Positions 1-7,635 of a DNA stretch of 29,532 bases are shown here, in pieces. A model generated the notes under the pieces. It ran no database searches. It saw nothing but the letters and a program-made list of their open reading frames with translations, and was not told the origin of the DNA. The DNA comes from Oscillospiraceae bacterium (GTDB lineage Bacteria; Bacillota_A; Clostridia; Oscillospirales; CAG-272). Numbering within the stretch: the first letter of the stretch is position 1; every line of letters starts with the position of its first letter. The position numbers and the translations under genes were made by a program. The stretch is from positions 1-29,532 of the forward strand of contig SVRU01000031.1 of assembly GCA_015064665.1 (NCBI GenBank), written 5' to 3'.

Positions 1-308
1 GTGTGCGCGACCTTTATCTTGACAAGGTGAAGGGCTTGATTTGTGAGGCAGATTTCATTGAACTCTCAAAGGAGTTTACCTCACAAAAAGAACGTCTTGA
101 AGCTCAGGTGCTCGAATGTCAAAAGCGAATTGCCGAGATCGATGTTAAAATTGCCGTGGGTGACAACCGCCGTGAGCTGATCGAAAAATACGTCAAAGTA
201 GAACATCTGACACGTGAAATGGTGGAGATTTTGATCGATAAAATTATGGTCGGAAAGCGCATTCCGGGGACACGAAACGTGCCCATCGAAATTCACTGGA
301 ATTTCTGA
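1..308 (+). CDS. Large serine recombinase, C-terminal end (partial)
   Basis: This is the last ~101 residues of a gene that enters from the left edge of the window; the GTG at 3 is an internal codon. The segment is a charged, coiled-coil-prone stretch with the phrases LYLDKVKG, ELSKEF, AVGDNRRELIEKY and VGKR, ending in PIEIHWNF. This is the typical C-terminus of TnpX/CTn-type large serine recombinases carried by integrative elements and prophage-like elements of Clostridia. The catalytic serine domain and zinc-ribbon domain would lie upstream, outside the window. Such recombinases usually sit at the very end of their element, next to the attachment site. That fits the truncated cotJC that follows 86 bases later. 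The family call is by recognition of the C-terminal pattern only. Confidence 0.85.
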   Translation, partial: VRDLYLDKVKGLICEADFIELSKEFTSQKERLEAQVLECQKRIAEIDVKIAVGDNRRELIEKYVKVEHLTREMVEILIDKIMVGKRIPGTRNVPIEIHWNF

Positions 309-400
309 AAAATCGTCAACTCCAAAAGTGCCGTAAATCCTTGTAAAATAATGATTTTTCGCATTTTTTGAAAGTCCAAAAACATTGCGAATAGGTGATA
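309..400. other. Candidate element/chromosome junction (attachment site region)
   Basis: This non-coding stretch lies between the recombinase stop codon and the first residues that match CotJC. The cotJC reading frame is closed by a TAG at 392-394, and CotJC-like sequence begins at about 398-404. The crossover point of the element should therefore lie close to 385-405. No direct repeat can be seen because the other end of the element is outside the window. This is an inference from gene order and truncation, not from a recognised att sequence. Confidence 0.35.
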
Positions 401-607
401 GTAACAGAGCAAAAGGCTCGCGTAACCTACGATAATATTCTTCGGCTTTCGGATGACCCCGACGTTAACGATGCGATAAAATTTTTGCGTCAGCGCGAAA
501 TAGTTCATTTTCAACGTTTCGGCGAGGCGCTGAGACGGACACAGGAAACGCTTGATCAAAAGAATTATTATTCATTCAATCCTTCTTTTAAATGCGGCAA
601 TCGCTGA
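395..607 (+). pseudogene. cotJC: Spore coat protein CotJC, 3' fragment (5' part missing)
   Basis: The 70-residue frame contains EQKARVTYDNILRLSDDP followed by FLRQREIVHFQRFGEAL, which is the C-terminal third of the CotJC/manganese-catalase family. CotJC is about 190 residues in Bacillus and is normally the last gene of cotJABC, expressed in the mother cell under sigma-E. Here homology starts abruptly a few codons after an in-frame TAG (392-394). There is no ribosome site, so the 5' two thirds of the gene are absent. The recombinase end just upstream suggests that an integrated element split the gene, with the 5' part lying beyond the left edge. It may be a dead remnant, or half of a gene rejoined by excision during sporulation. 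Conserved residues in the fragment, including HxxRFGE, look intact. Confidence 0.8.
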
Positions 608-675
608 AATTATAAAAGAAGTTAGCGGTGAAATGATTTTAAATTAAAGCAAAACTTTATATTTTGTAATACAAG

Positions 676-718
676 AGAGGGCAGCTTGTTTTTGCAACTT
701 GGCTGCCCTCTGTTTTTT
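676..718 (+). terminator. Rho-independent terminator after cotJC fragment
   Basis: A perfect 10-bp stem, AGAGGGCAGC at 676-685 with GCTGCCCTCT at 702-711, is followed by a run of seven T. It lies 70 bases after the cotJC stop and before the oppositely oriented DUF421 gene. Confidence 0.85.
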
Positions 719-766
719 TGCGCTTGCCGAAAGGAATTTTTTTCGTACAGAAGTTGGGTTTATAAA

Positions 767-1444
767 TCAGTCGTTCGGATATAACGTCAGCTTATCCTCT
801 TCCGCTCGGTAAACGGCCAGGAAAATCTCCTTTGCGTCCTTATATCCTTGTAATTTCAGTTGGTTTCTCAGCCATTTTTCATCCTTGTCGAAGCGAGAAA
901 GGTTATTGCCCATAATCCGTCCGTCCATAATGACCTCAACGCTGATATGCGTTGCCTTGACAGTGATATTCAAGTCCTCGGGGGTCACGGGTCGGTTTGC
1001 CGCCTTTGGCAAAATCGATAGTCTTCCGTTATGCTCAAAGACTGCAGTTTGTATCTCGCCAAGCTCAAAATAACCTTGCTCACGGCAGAGTAGCATAAAC
1101 TCGGATAGGTCGAGCTTTGCCTTCTTTAAATTCTTTCTGTATAGCCTGCCGTTGTTCATTAGTATCGTTGGCGTTCCGTTAATGTATTTTCTCGTTTTTG
1201 GCAGTTTATGAGCGAGCAGATTTAAAACAACAGATGCTCCGCCCCAAACGCAAAGCGCAACAAGCGGCTTATACGGCTCGTCCAATTCGGTTGCAAGCTC
1301 GGCACCGATCGAGCCTATGGTAATTCCCGAAACGTAGTCGAAAAAGTCGAGCTGAGCTACCTGCTTATGCCCCATGATTTTCGTTATGATAAAGAGCGCT
1401 GCTACCGAAAGAAGCGCCGTTAAGATGACCTTGATTATATCCAT
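767..1444 (-). CDS. DUF421 (YetF/YcaP-like) membrane protein
   Basis: The 225-residue protein has three hydrophobic segments in its first ~80 residues (starting DIIKVILTALLSVAALFIITKIMG), then a soluble alpha/beta C-terminal half. The phrases DFFDYVSGITIGSIGA and NGRLYRKNLKKAKLDLSEF are characteristic of the DUF421 family (YetF/YkjA/YcaP), and the length is normal. Family members are inner-membrane proteins of unknown biochemical role, often sporulation-linked in Bacilli. The start ATG at 1444 is preceded by GGGAG at a short spacing. It is transcribed divergently from the FAD/Rieske oxidoreductase, with a 108-bp shared upstream region holding a palindrome. Confidence 0.85.
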   Translation of the reverse strand: MDIIKVILTALLSVAALFIITKIMGHKQVAQLDFFDYVSGITIGSIGAELATELDEPYKPLVALCVWGGASVVLNLLAHKLPKTRKYINGTPTILMNNGRLYRKNLKKAKLDLSEFMLLCREQGYFELGEIQTAVFEHNGRLSILPKAANRPVTPEDLNITVKATHISVEVIMDGRIMGNNLSRFDKDEKWLRNQLKLQGYKDAKEIFLAVYRAEEDKLTLYPND

Positions 1445-1487
1445 ATTGCTCCCGAATCGTTTCTTTTTAGTGTGTGATAAAGTTCAC

Positions 1488-1507
1488 TGAAATATACGAA
1501 TATTTCA
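1488..1507. promoter_or_regulatory. Palindrome between divergent genes, possible operator
   Basis: TGAAATAT (1488-1495) and ATATTTCA (1500-1507) are perfect inverted arms around a 4-base centre. They lie midway between the divergent DUF421 and oxidoreductase starts, where a shared regulator could bind. No convincing -35/-10 pair was found on either strand, so the role is speculative. Confidence 0.3.
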
Positions 1508-1552
1508 TTTTTAAATACAAATAATAAGACCATAAAAACAGGAGGCTTGTAT

Positions 1553-2851
1553 ATGGACTCGATATGGTTAAAAACGGCAAAAAAACCGCATTTTTATGCG
1601 CTTGAAGGAAATAAAAATACAGACGTTCTGATTATTGGCGGTGGAATTGCGGGGATATTGTGTGCTTACAAGTTGAAAGGGGCGGGCGTTGACTGTCTGC
1701 TTGCAGAAGCAGACGAGATTTGCTGCGGTATTACCAAGAATACTACGGCTAAGATTACGCTGGGGCACGGATTAATATATGACAAAATGATCAATCGCTT
1801 CGGTGAGCATAAGGCAAGATTTTATGCCGAGGCGCAGATCAAAGCAATCAAGGAATACGCCCGACTAAGCGAGAGCATCGACTGTGACTTTGTGATGATG
1901 GATAATTACGTTTACTCTTTAAGCGACCGAAAAAAGATTAAAAAAGAGGTTGCTGCTTTAAACAGTCTTGGTATTAAAGCCGAGTTTTCTGATGCTCGCG
2001 AGCTTCCCATCAAGGTCGCAGGGGCTGTATGCGTGGAGGAGCAAGCTCAGTTTCATCCGTTAAAATTTCTATATGCAATCGCCAAGGATTTGCCCATTTA
2101 CGAACATACCAATGTCGTGGAGCTGATGCCGCACAAGGCAAAAACCAACCACGGTGAAATCACCTACAAAAAGCTGATTATCGCAACCCATTTCCCAATG
2201 CTGAACAAGCACGGATTGTATCCTTTAAAGCTCTATCAGCACCGTTCCTACGTCATAGCTTTAAAAGGTGCGCAAAACGTGAACGGAATGTATGTGGACG
2301 AATCCGACACAGGTCTGTCATTCCGCAATTACGGCGGCATTCTGCTTCTGGGCGGCGGCGGACACCGCACGGGCAAAAAAGGCGGCTGCTGGCAAGAACT
2401 TGAAAATTTCGCAAGTAAACATTACAAAAATGCCGAGATTGTGGGTAAATGGGCAACGCAGGACTGTATGACGCTCGACGATATTCCCTATATCGGGCAG
2501 TATGCCAAGTCCATGCCAGACGTGTTTGTGGCAACGGGTTTTAACAAATGGGGTATGACCAACGCAATGGTTGCCGCCGATATTCTCTGCGATCTTGTTC
2601 GTGGCACGTCAAACGCCTACACCGCAGTTTTCGAACCCTCGCGCACCGTTTTACATCCACAGCTCGCCGTCAACGCATTTGATTCTATTGTGGGATTACT
2701 CACCCCCACCGCGCCTCGATGCCCACACCTTGGCTGCGCTCTCAAATACAACCGTGCGGAGCACACTTGGGATTGCCCCTGCCATGGCTCACGTTTCACT
2801 GAGGACGGCAAGCTCATCAACAATCCCGCAACCGATGACAAGAAGATGTAA
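1553..2851 (+). CDS. FAD-dependent oxidoreductase with C-terminal Rieske [2Fe-2S] domain
   Basis: A 432-residue protein. Residues ~25-45 carry the dinucleotide-binding signature IIGGGIAGILCAYKL of the DAO/glycine-oxidase type FAD fold. The central region holds the FAD/substrate domain (GLSFRNYGGILLLGGGGHRTG and a GFNKWGMTNA segment near the second FAD contact). The C-terminus has a Rieske cluster: CPHLGC at about 390-395 and CPCHGS at about 408-413, giving the Cys/His ligand pairs of a [2Fe-2S] centre. Such fused proteins occur in many Firmicutes, but their electron donor and substrate are not well defined. The start is placed at ATG 1553 because AGGAGG at 1540-1545 lies 7 bases upstream; a TTG at 1547 is too close to it. 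It is transcribed alone and meets the GH28 gene at a shared terminator. Confidence 0.85.
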   Translation: MDSIWLKTAKKPHFYALEGNKNTDVLIIGGGIAGILCAYKLKGAGVDCLLAEADEICCGITKNTTAKITLGHGLIYDKMINRFGEHKARFYAEAQIKAIKEYARLSESIDCDFVMMDNYVYSLSDRKKIKKEVAALNSLGIKAEFSDARELPIKVAGAVCVEEQAQFHPLKFLYAIAKDLPIYEHTNVVELMPHKAKTNHGEITYKKLIIATHFPMLNKHGLYPLKLYQHRSYVIALKGAQNVNGMYVDESDTGLSFRNYGGILLLGGGGHRTGKKGGCWQELENFASKHYKNAEIVGKWATQDCMTLDDIPYIGQYAKSMPDVFVATGFNKWGMTNAMVAADILCDLVRGTSNAYTAVFEPSRTVLHPQLAVNAFDSIVGLLTPTAPRCPHLGCALKYNRAEHTWDCPCHGSRFTEDGKLINNPATDDKKM

Positions 2852-2889
2852 TATATCGTTTGTTTTCACTTGTGTAATTGTAATAAAGA

Positions 2890-2930
2890 AAATAGCTCAA
2901 ACGCATTTTGCTGCATTTGAGCTATTTCAT
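2890..2930. terminator. Bidirectional terminator between convergent genes
   Basis: AAATAGCTCAAA (2890-2901) pairs with TTTGAGCTATTT (2916-2927). The stem continues inward as GCA/TGC (2903-2905 with 2912-2914). It lies between the oxidoreductase stop (2851) and the stop of the convergent glycosidase (2931), with AT-rich flanks on both sides. Confidence 0.75.
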
Positions 2931-4271
2931 TTAGTCTATTTTTAAGTTTTCAACGTATTCGAAAACCATACTGTTTCTCATATCCGTCTCAAGAGTCTGG
3001 GTATTTATATTTCTTAGTTTAAGATTCTTTACGTGTTTAAAATAAATTGCATATGCAGGAAGAAGCTCGGAATACGAGAAAGCTGCCGGTGTTGGTATCG
3101 GCTTGTCGGGAATCTCTATCTCTTGGGTTTTTTTATCGCATCCGCCCGGAACTGTAAGATAAATGTTTGAAAGCGAAATGTTTTCAAGCACCGAATCCTC
3201 AAGACCGGTAACGCTTGATGCAATAATCTTCGGCTCGTGATGATAATCCGTATCGGGAGGAAGGGTGGCGGTATAGCGTATCAGTGACATATCTTGATAA
3301 GGTCCGGTTGCAATAAGGTTGTCAATAATTACGTTTTTAATAGAGCCGACAGGAGTTCCCTCAGGGCCTCTTTTTCTGTCTGTAAGAGTAATAATGAACG
3401 GTGAGCCGACGTTTTTCATTGTGATTCCGGTTGCAACCAATCCGTCAATTTCGCCACCGTCTGCGATTTCTATCGCAAGACCGGTATAGCAGGTATCGTA
3501 AATAGTACAGTTGGAAACCGTTATGTTTTTGAATCCGCCGTTTGTTTCCGTGCCGAATTTTATAGCACACATTCGGGAGGAAACAACACAGTTTGTTATA
3601 ACAATATTTTCGCAGTCGATTTTTTTATTAAGAGTATAAGAGCTTTTAGGAACTATGGCATCATCGCCCGCAACAATGTTGCAGTCTGAAATGATTACGT
3701 TTTTGCAACAGTCAGGGCTTATTCCGTCTATGTTAACTTTAATATTTAACCCTGTTATTCTGCAATCCTCACATCCTGCAAGGTAAACGGCAAGATCTGT
3801 TGCGTTATAAAGATTCAAATCCTTGATAACAACGTTTTTGCAATATTTCAATGCGAAGATTTTATTTGCTCTTTTTGAACCGTTGAGGTGAGCATTTTTG
3901 GTTGGCTTGTCTTCCCAAACCTCTCGCATATCAATTGTACCATTGCCTGAGAATGAAATATTTTCGCATTCCTCCGCCCAAAACATACTTCTATGGAAAT
4001 ACGAATGTGAAACGTCTTGATAAAGAGGATAATCAACAAACTCTCTTTCATCAAAGTCATCGGGATCAAGGCTGCCGAGAAGTGTTGCTCCCGGTTCGAA
4101 AACAAAGTGAATATTGCTGTACAAATGCATACTTGCAAGCATATACGTTCCGTGGGGTATGTAAACTACACCTCCGCCGTTTGCGTGGCAGGCGTCTATT
4201 GCAGCCTGAAACGCCTTCGTTGAGTTAAAGTCCTCGCAATTTTTTGCGCCAAATTCTAAAACGTTATACAT
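2931..4271 (-). CDS. GH28-like glycoside hydrolase (polygalacturonase / pectate-lyase fold)
   Basis: The 446-residue protein begins with YNVLEFGAK and a pectate-lyase-3 type segment (TKAFQAAIDAC, GGGVVYIPHGTY, ~18-43). It continues as a right-handed beta-helix of short repeats (KNVVIKDLNLYN, KNVIISDCNIV, ENIVITNCVV). GH28 catalytic signatures are visible: N-x-D at ~180-182 (VNIDGIS) and GDD at ~202-204, followed by a CAIKFGTET segment in the place of the family's RIK strand. No signal peptide is visible, so it is probably cytoplasmic and acts on imported oligosaccharides such as pectin or rhamnogalacturonan fragments; the exact substrate is inference. The ATG at 4271 has AGGAG 7 bases upstream. 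It is monocistronic with its own promoter. Confidence 0.85.
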   Translation of the reverse strand: MYNVLEFGAKNCEDFNSTKAFQAAIDACHANGGGVVYIPHGTYMLASMHLYSNIHFVFEPGATLLGSLDPDDFDEREFVDYPLYQDVSHSYFHRSMFWAEECENISFSGNGTIDMREVWEDKPTKNAHLNGSKRANKIFALKYCKNVVIKDLNLYNATDLAVYLAGCEDCRITGLNIKVNIDGISPDCCKNVIISDCNIVAGDDAIVPKSSYTLNKKIDCENIVITNCVVSSRMCAIKFGTETNGGFKNITVSNCTIYDTCYTGLAIEIADGGEIDGLVATGITMKNVGSPFIITLTDRKRGPEGTPVGSIKNVIIDNLIATGPYQDMSLIRYTATLPPDTDYHHEPKIIASSVTGLEDSVLENISLSNIYLTVPGGCDKKTQEIEIPDKPIPTPAAFSYSELLPAYAIYFKHVKNLKLRNINTQTLETDMRNSMVFEYVENLKID

Positions 4272-4303
4272 TTTTATGCTCCTGATTCACATTTCTTAAT
4301 TAT

Positions 4304-4327
4304 ATTATCATTATAATTATCATTATA
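4304..4327. repeat. Perfect 12-bp tandem repeat overlapping the GH28 -10 box
   Basis: ATTATCATTATA occurs twice head to tail (4304-4315, 4316-4327). The second copy contains the complement of the -10 hexamer of the glycosidase promoter and the first lies just downstream of it. This placement suits a repressor or activator operator, but no regulator is encoded nearby. Confidence 0.45.
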
Positions 4328-4350
4328 GCACAACAAACTTTAAATTTCAA
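4322..4350 (-). promoter_or_regulatory. Sigma-A promoter for the GH28 gene
   Basis: On the minus strand TTGAAA (complement of 4345-4350), a 17-bp spacer and TATAAT (complement of 4322-4327) point at the glycosidase start at 4271. Confidence 0.75.
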
Positions 4351-4427
4351 CTAACGATATTAATATAAAGTGCGGGTTTTTTATTTTTTTTAATCAGTAT
4401 GTATAAGAAAATAAAAACATTATCCTA

Positions 4428-4456
4428 TTTACAAAAGAAAAAATATGTGATATAAT
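4428..4456 (+). promoter_or_regulatory. Sigma-A promoter for nfnA-nfnB-DUF975
   Basis: TTTACA (4428-4433) and TATAAT (4451-4456) are separated by exactly 17 bp, and the first codon of nfnA follows at 4483. GAGGG at 4470-4474 is the ribosome site. Confidence 0.85.
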
Positions 4457-4482
4457 AGCTAATAAAAACGAGGGAAAGATAA

Positions 4483-5334
4483 ATGTATAGAATAGCAAGA
4501 AAAAAAAGTCTTAATCCAACGGTTACGATGATGGATATAGAAGCCCCCTTGGTTGCAAGAAAAGCCGAGCCGGGTCAGTTTATAATTTTAAGAGTCGATG
4601 AAGAGGGAGAAAGGATTCCCCTCACCGTCGCGGGATACGATAGAGAAGAGGGAACTGTAAAGATAATCTTTCAAATAGTCGGCTCTACAACGGAAAAGCT
4701 TAATCATAAGCAAGAGGGTGAATTTATACAGGACTTTGTCGGTCCTCTTGGTATGCCAACGGAAACAGACGGTATAAAGAGCGTTTGTATCGTTGGCGGC
4801 GGTGTTGGCTGCGCTATTGCGCTTCCCGTAGCACAGAAATTTCATGAGCTTGGCTGTGAGGTAACGTCAATAATAGGCTTCAGAAGCAAAGATCTTCTCA
4901 TATTGGAAGATGAATTCCGCGCGGCATCAGACGAGCTTTACGTTATGACAGACGATGGTTCATACGGCAGAGCGGGCAACGTATGCGTTCCGCTCAACGA
5001 AATGTTTTCCAGCGGCAAGAAGTTTGATAAGGTTATAACAATCGGTCCGCTTATTATGATGAAATTTGTTGTTGAGGCTACAAGACCCACGGCTATACCA
5101 TGCGACGTTTCCATGAATCCTATTATGATTGACGGAACGGGCATGTGCGGAGGTTGCCGCCTCACTCTCAACGTTGACGGAAAACGTGTAACTAAATTTG
5201 CCTGTGTTGACGGTCCTGACTTTGACGGTTATCAGGTGGATTTTGACGAGGCGATGTCGCGCGGCACAATGTACCGTGATTTTGAACGTCATAAGCATGA
5301 GGAAAGCTGTAATCTTTTTAAGGGGGTAAACTAA
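4483..5334 (+). CDS. nfnA: NfnA: NADH-dependent ferredoxin:NADP+ oxidoreductase, small subunit
   Basis: A 283-residue protein of the dihydroorotate-dehydrogenase-electron-transfer / ferredoxin-NADP reductase family. The N-terminal beta-barrel FAD domain includes ERIPLTVAG (~43-51). The NAD-binding half has IVGGGVGCAIALP (~103-115). A C-terminal [2Fe-2S] site has GMCGGC (Cys222, Cys225) and FACVDGPDFDG (Cys241). Family length is ~280. With the GltD-like large subunit directly downstream (1-base gap) it forms NfnAB, which couples NADH and reduced ferredoxin oxidation to NADP+ reduction by flavin-based electron bifurcation in the cytoplasm of anaerobes. Databases often label it sulfide dehydrogenase subunit beta or GltA-adjacent protein; the pair order and sizes favour Nfn. 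It is first in its operon. Confidence 0.88.
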   Translation: MYRIARKKSLNPTVTMMDIEAPLVARKAEPGQFIILRVDEEGERIPLTVAGYDREEGTVKIIFQIVGSTTEKLNHKQEGEFIQDFVGPLGMPTETDGIKSVCIVGGGVGCAIALPVAQKFHELGCEVTSIIGFRSKDLLILEDEFRAASDELYVMTDDGSYGRAGNVCVPLNEMFSSGKKFDKVITIGPLIMMKFVVEATRPTAIPCDVSMNPIMIDGTGMCGGCRLTLNVDGKRVTKFACVDGPDFDGYQVDFDEAMSRGTMYRDFERHKHEESCNLFKGVN

Positions 5335-5335
5335 A

Positions 5336-6754
5336 ATGGCAAAAGCAAATATGAGCCCCAAAAAGAATCCCATACCTACAAGAGATGCATTGGAGCGCTC
5401 AAGAGATTTTTACGAGGTTGCAACGGGTTATGATGAGCAAACTGCAATTGATGAGGCGCTTCGATGCCTCGGCTGTAAAAATATGCCTTGCTCTCTCGGA
5501 TGCCCTGTAAATATCAGAATACCCGATTTTATATCAAAAATCAAGGAATGTGATTTCGAGGCGGCATATCAGATAATCGCCGAAACCTCAAGCTTGCCCG
5601 CTGTTTGCGGAAGAGTTTGTCCTCAGGAAACGCAGTGTGAATCAAAGTGCGTCAGAGGCATAAAGGGTGAGCCCGTAGGCATCGGACGTCTAGAGAGGTT
5701 CGTTGCCGATTGGCATAATGCGCATTCCGATAATATTCCAAAGATATCACAAAAGAACGGTAAAAAGGTTGCAATTGTAGGTTCGGGACCCTCGGGTCTT
5801 ACCTGTGCCGGTGACCTTGCAAAGCTTGGATACAGCGTAACCGTTTTTGAGGCATTACATACCGCAGGCGGTGTTTTGGTTTACGGTATTCCCGAGTTCC
5901 GTCTGCCTAAGGCTATCGTAAAAAAAGAGGTTGATAATCTCAGTGCTATGGGCGTTGAGTTTATGACCAATGTAGTAATAGGGAAAACGCTTACTGTTGA
6001 TGAGCTATTCGATATGGGATATGAAGCCGTGTTTATCGGCTCAGGCGCGGGACTTCCAAATTTTATGGGCATTCCCGGCGAATCCTACAAGGGCGTTTAT
6101 TCCGCAAACGAATTCCTTACAAGAAGCAATTTAATGAAAGCCTACAGGGATAATCCCGACACCCCTATTATGAAAGGCGGACGGGTTGCCGTCGTCGGCG
6201 GTGGAAACGTTGCGATGGATGCCGCGCGCACCGCGCTTAGACTCGGTGCGGAGAAGGTGTATATAGTTTACCGTCGCTCAATGGAGGAGCTTCCCGCAAG
6301 GCGCGAGGAGGTTGAGCACGCGGAGGAGGAAGGCGTAGAATTTCTTCTTCTCAACAACCCCGTTGAAATTCTCGGATATAATAATCCCGACGACAGACGT
6401 GACTCCAAAAACGGTTTCGTCACAGGAATGAAATGCATTAAAATGCAGCTTGGCGAGCCTGATGAAAAAGGCAGACGCAGACCCGTTGAAATTTCGGGTA
6501 GTGAGTTCGTGCTTGACGTTGATACCGTCATAATTTCGATAGGAACGTCACCGAATCCTCTTATCAAATCCACAACGGGTGGGCTTGACGTTAACAGCCG
6601 CGGCGGAATTATAGTAGAGGAATCGACCGGCGCAACTAGTAAAGAGGGGGTTTACGCGGGCGGTGATGCCGTTACGGGCGCCGCGACCGTAATTTCCGCA
6701 ATGGGAGCAGGAAAGACTGCTGCTGCGGCAATACACGAATATCTTATGAAATAA
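5336..6754 (+). CDS. nfnB: NfnB: NADH-dependent ferredoxin:NADP+ oxidoreductase, large subunit (GltD-like)
   Basis: A 472-residue flavoprotein of the glutamate-synthase-small-subunit family. The N-terminus has two cysteine clusters for [4Fe-4S] centres: CLGCKNMPCSLGCP (Cys44, 47, 52, 56) and CGRVCPQETQCESKC (Cys91, 95, 101, 105). FAD binds at IVGSGPSGL (~147-155). The NADPH domain has VVGGGNVAMDAART (~286-299), and the C-terminal FAD contact is YAGGDAVTGAATVISAMGAG. A GGGGG ribosome site precedes ATG 5336, one base after the nfnA stop. Without a glutamate synthase large subunit nearby, and with nfnA attached, its role is bifurcating transhydrogenase rather than glutamate synthesis; this is inferred from context. 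Confidence 0.88.
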   Translation: MAKANMSPKKNPIPTRDALERSRDFYEVATGYDEQTAIDEALRCLGCKNMPCSLGCPVNIRIPDFISKIKECDFEAAYQIIAETSSLPAVCGRVCPQETQCESKCVRGIKGEPVGIGRLERFVADWHNAHSDNIPKISQKNGKKVAIVGSGPSGLTCAGDLAKLGYSVTVFEALHTAGGVLVYGIPEFRLPKAIVKKEVDNLSAMGVEFMTNVVIGKTLTVDELFDMGYEAVFIGSGAGLPNFMGIPGESYKGVYSANEFLTRSNLMKAYRDNPDTPIMKGGRVAVVGGGNVAMDAARTALRLGAEKVYIVYRRSMEELPARREEVEHAEEEGVEFLLLNNPVEILGYNNPDDRRDSKNGFVTGMKCIKMQLGEPDEKGRRRPVEISGSEFVLDVDTVIISIGTSPNPLIKSTTGGLDVNSRGGIIVEESTGATSKEGVYAGGDAVTGAATVISAMGAGKTAAAAIHEYLMK

Positions 6755-6765
6755 GGAGGAATATT

Positions 6766-7545
6766 ATGAAATCTGCTGATTTTCGTCGCAATGCCAGAGA
6801 AGCGTTGAAGGGCAGATGGGGGTTTGCCGTTATAGCTGCCGTTATAGCTTCGCTTCTCGGTGTATCTTCAACACCAAGCATCAACTTTAATTTTACTTAT
6901 AATTTCGGCTCGTCAGGCGAGGGGAGCGCAAACGGTGATTATACCTTCAGCTTTTCCGAAATAGAGCCTGCTTTACTTAAAGTGCTGATAATCGTCGGCT
7001 CGATTGCTTTGATTATCGGTCTTGCGGTATCCGTTGTTTATTTTATAATTTCGAGTGTTGTGTCTCTCGGTTATTCCAAATTGAATTTAGCAATAGTGGA
7101 TAAAAGGGAATCTAACTACGGTGACCTTTTCTGCTATTTCAAAAATTGGAAGGCAGCCGCAAAAACACAGCTTTTGCGTGTCGTTTACATATTTTTATGG
7201 TCTTTGCTCTTTTTGATTCCCGGAATAATCGCTACGTACAGATACGCGCTCGTACCGTATATCTTAGCCGAATTCCCCGAAATAAGCGCGAAAGAAGCTT
7301 TAAGCATGTCAAAAAAATTGATGCGCGGAAACAAAGCGAGACTTTTTTATCTTGAGATGAGCTTTGTTGGCTGGGCTATTCTTTGCGCTTTGAGCTTCGG
7401 CATCGGATTTTTGTGGCTTAATCCCTACATCAGCGCCGCAAAAGCGGATTTTTACAGAGAAATTTCCGGAACAAGACCCGTTCTCGAAATTCCTTTCTGC
7501 GAGGTTGAAGCCGAGCAGTCTGGCGATAATGATTTTCAAGCATAA
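6766..7545 (+). CDS. DUF975 family integral membrane protein
   Basis: The 259-residue protein starts with the DUF975 signature MKSADFRRNAREALKGRWG, followed by a first TM (~17-30). A polar Asn/Ser/Gly-rich loop comes next, then TMs around 70-100, 145-165 and 200-225. The conserved stretch LIPGIIATYRYALVPYILAE precedes SAKEALSMSKKLMRGNKARLF, with YISAAKADFYREI near the end. Function is unknown for the family. A strong ribosome site (AAGGAGG) lies 11 bases after nfnB, so it is the third gene of that operon, but nothing links it to redox chemistry. Confidence 0.85.
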   Translation: MKSADFRRNAREALKGRWGFAVIAAVIASLLGVSSTPSINFNFTYNFGSSGEGSANGDYTFSFSEIEPALLKVLIIVGSIALIIGLAVSVVYFIISSVVSLGYSKLNLAIVDKRESNYGDLFCYFKNWKAAAKTQLLRVVYIFLWSLLFLIPGIIATYRYALVPYILAEFPEISAKEALSMSKKLMRGNKARLFYLEMSFVGWAILCALSFGIGFLWLNPYISAAKADFYREISGTRPVLEIPFCEVEAEQSGDNDFQA

Positions 7546-7557
7546 TACATAAAAACA

Positions 7558-7622
7558 GGTGCGGTTTGTCAGCTTGTTATCCTTGGTGGAGAACATACCG
7601 ATAAACCGCACCGTTCTGTTTT
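7558..7622. terminator. Long-loop inverted repeat, bidirectional terminator candidate
   Basis: GGTGCGGTTT (7558-7567) pairs perfectly with AAACCGCACC (7603-7612) around a 35-base loop, followed by a T-rich tail. Outer bases AAAACAG and CTGTTTT extend the pairing after a short bulge. It sits between the convergent DUF975 and AEC-transporter genes. The loop is unusually long for a simple terminator. Confidence 0.6.
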
Positions 7623-7635
7623 ATTTAATTACGTA

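Noticed and set aside
2571..2945. 124-codon plus-strand frame at the end of the Rieske oxidoreductase
   Set aside because: It is a Pro/Thr/Ser-rich shadow of the Rieske domain, whose cluster motifs in the main frame are unambiguous.
4483..6754. Reading the pair as sulfide dehydrogenase or glutamate synthase small subunit
   Set aside because: The two-gene order, sizes (283 and 472 residues) and cluster motifs fit NfnAB better, and no glutamate synthase large subunit is nearby; biochemical proof is lacking.
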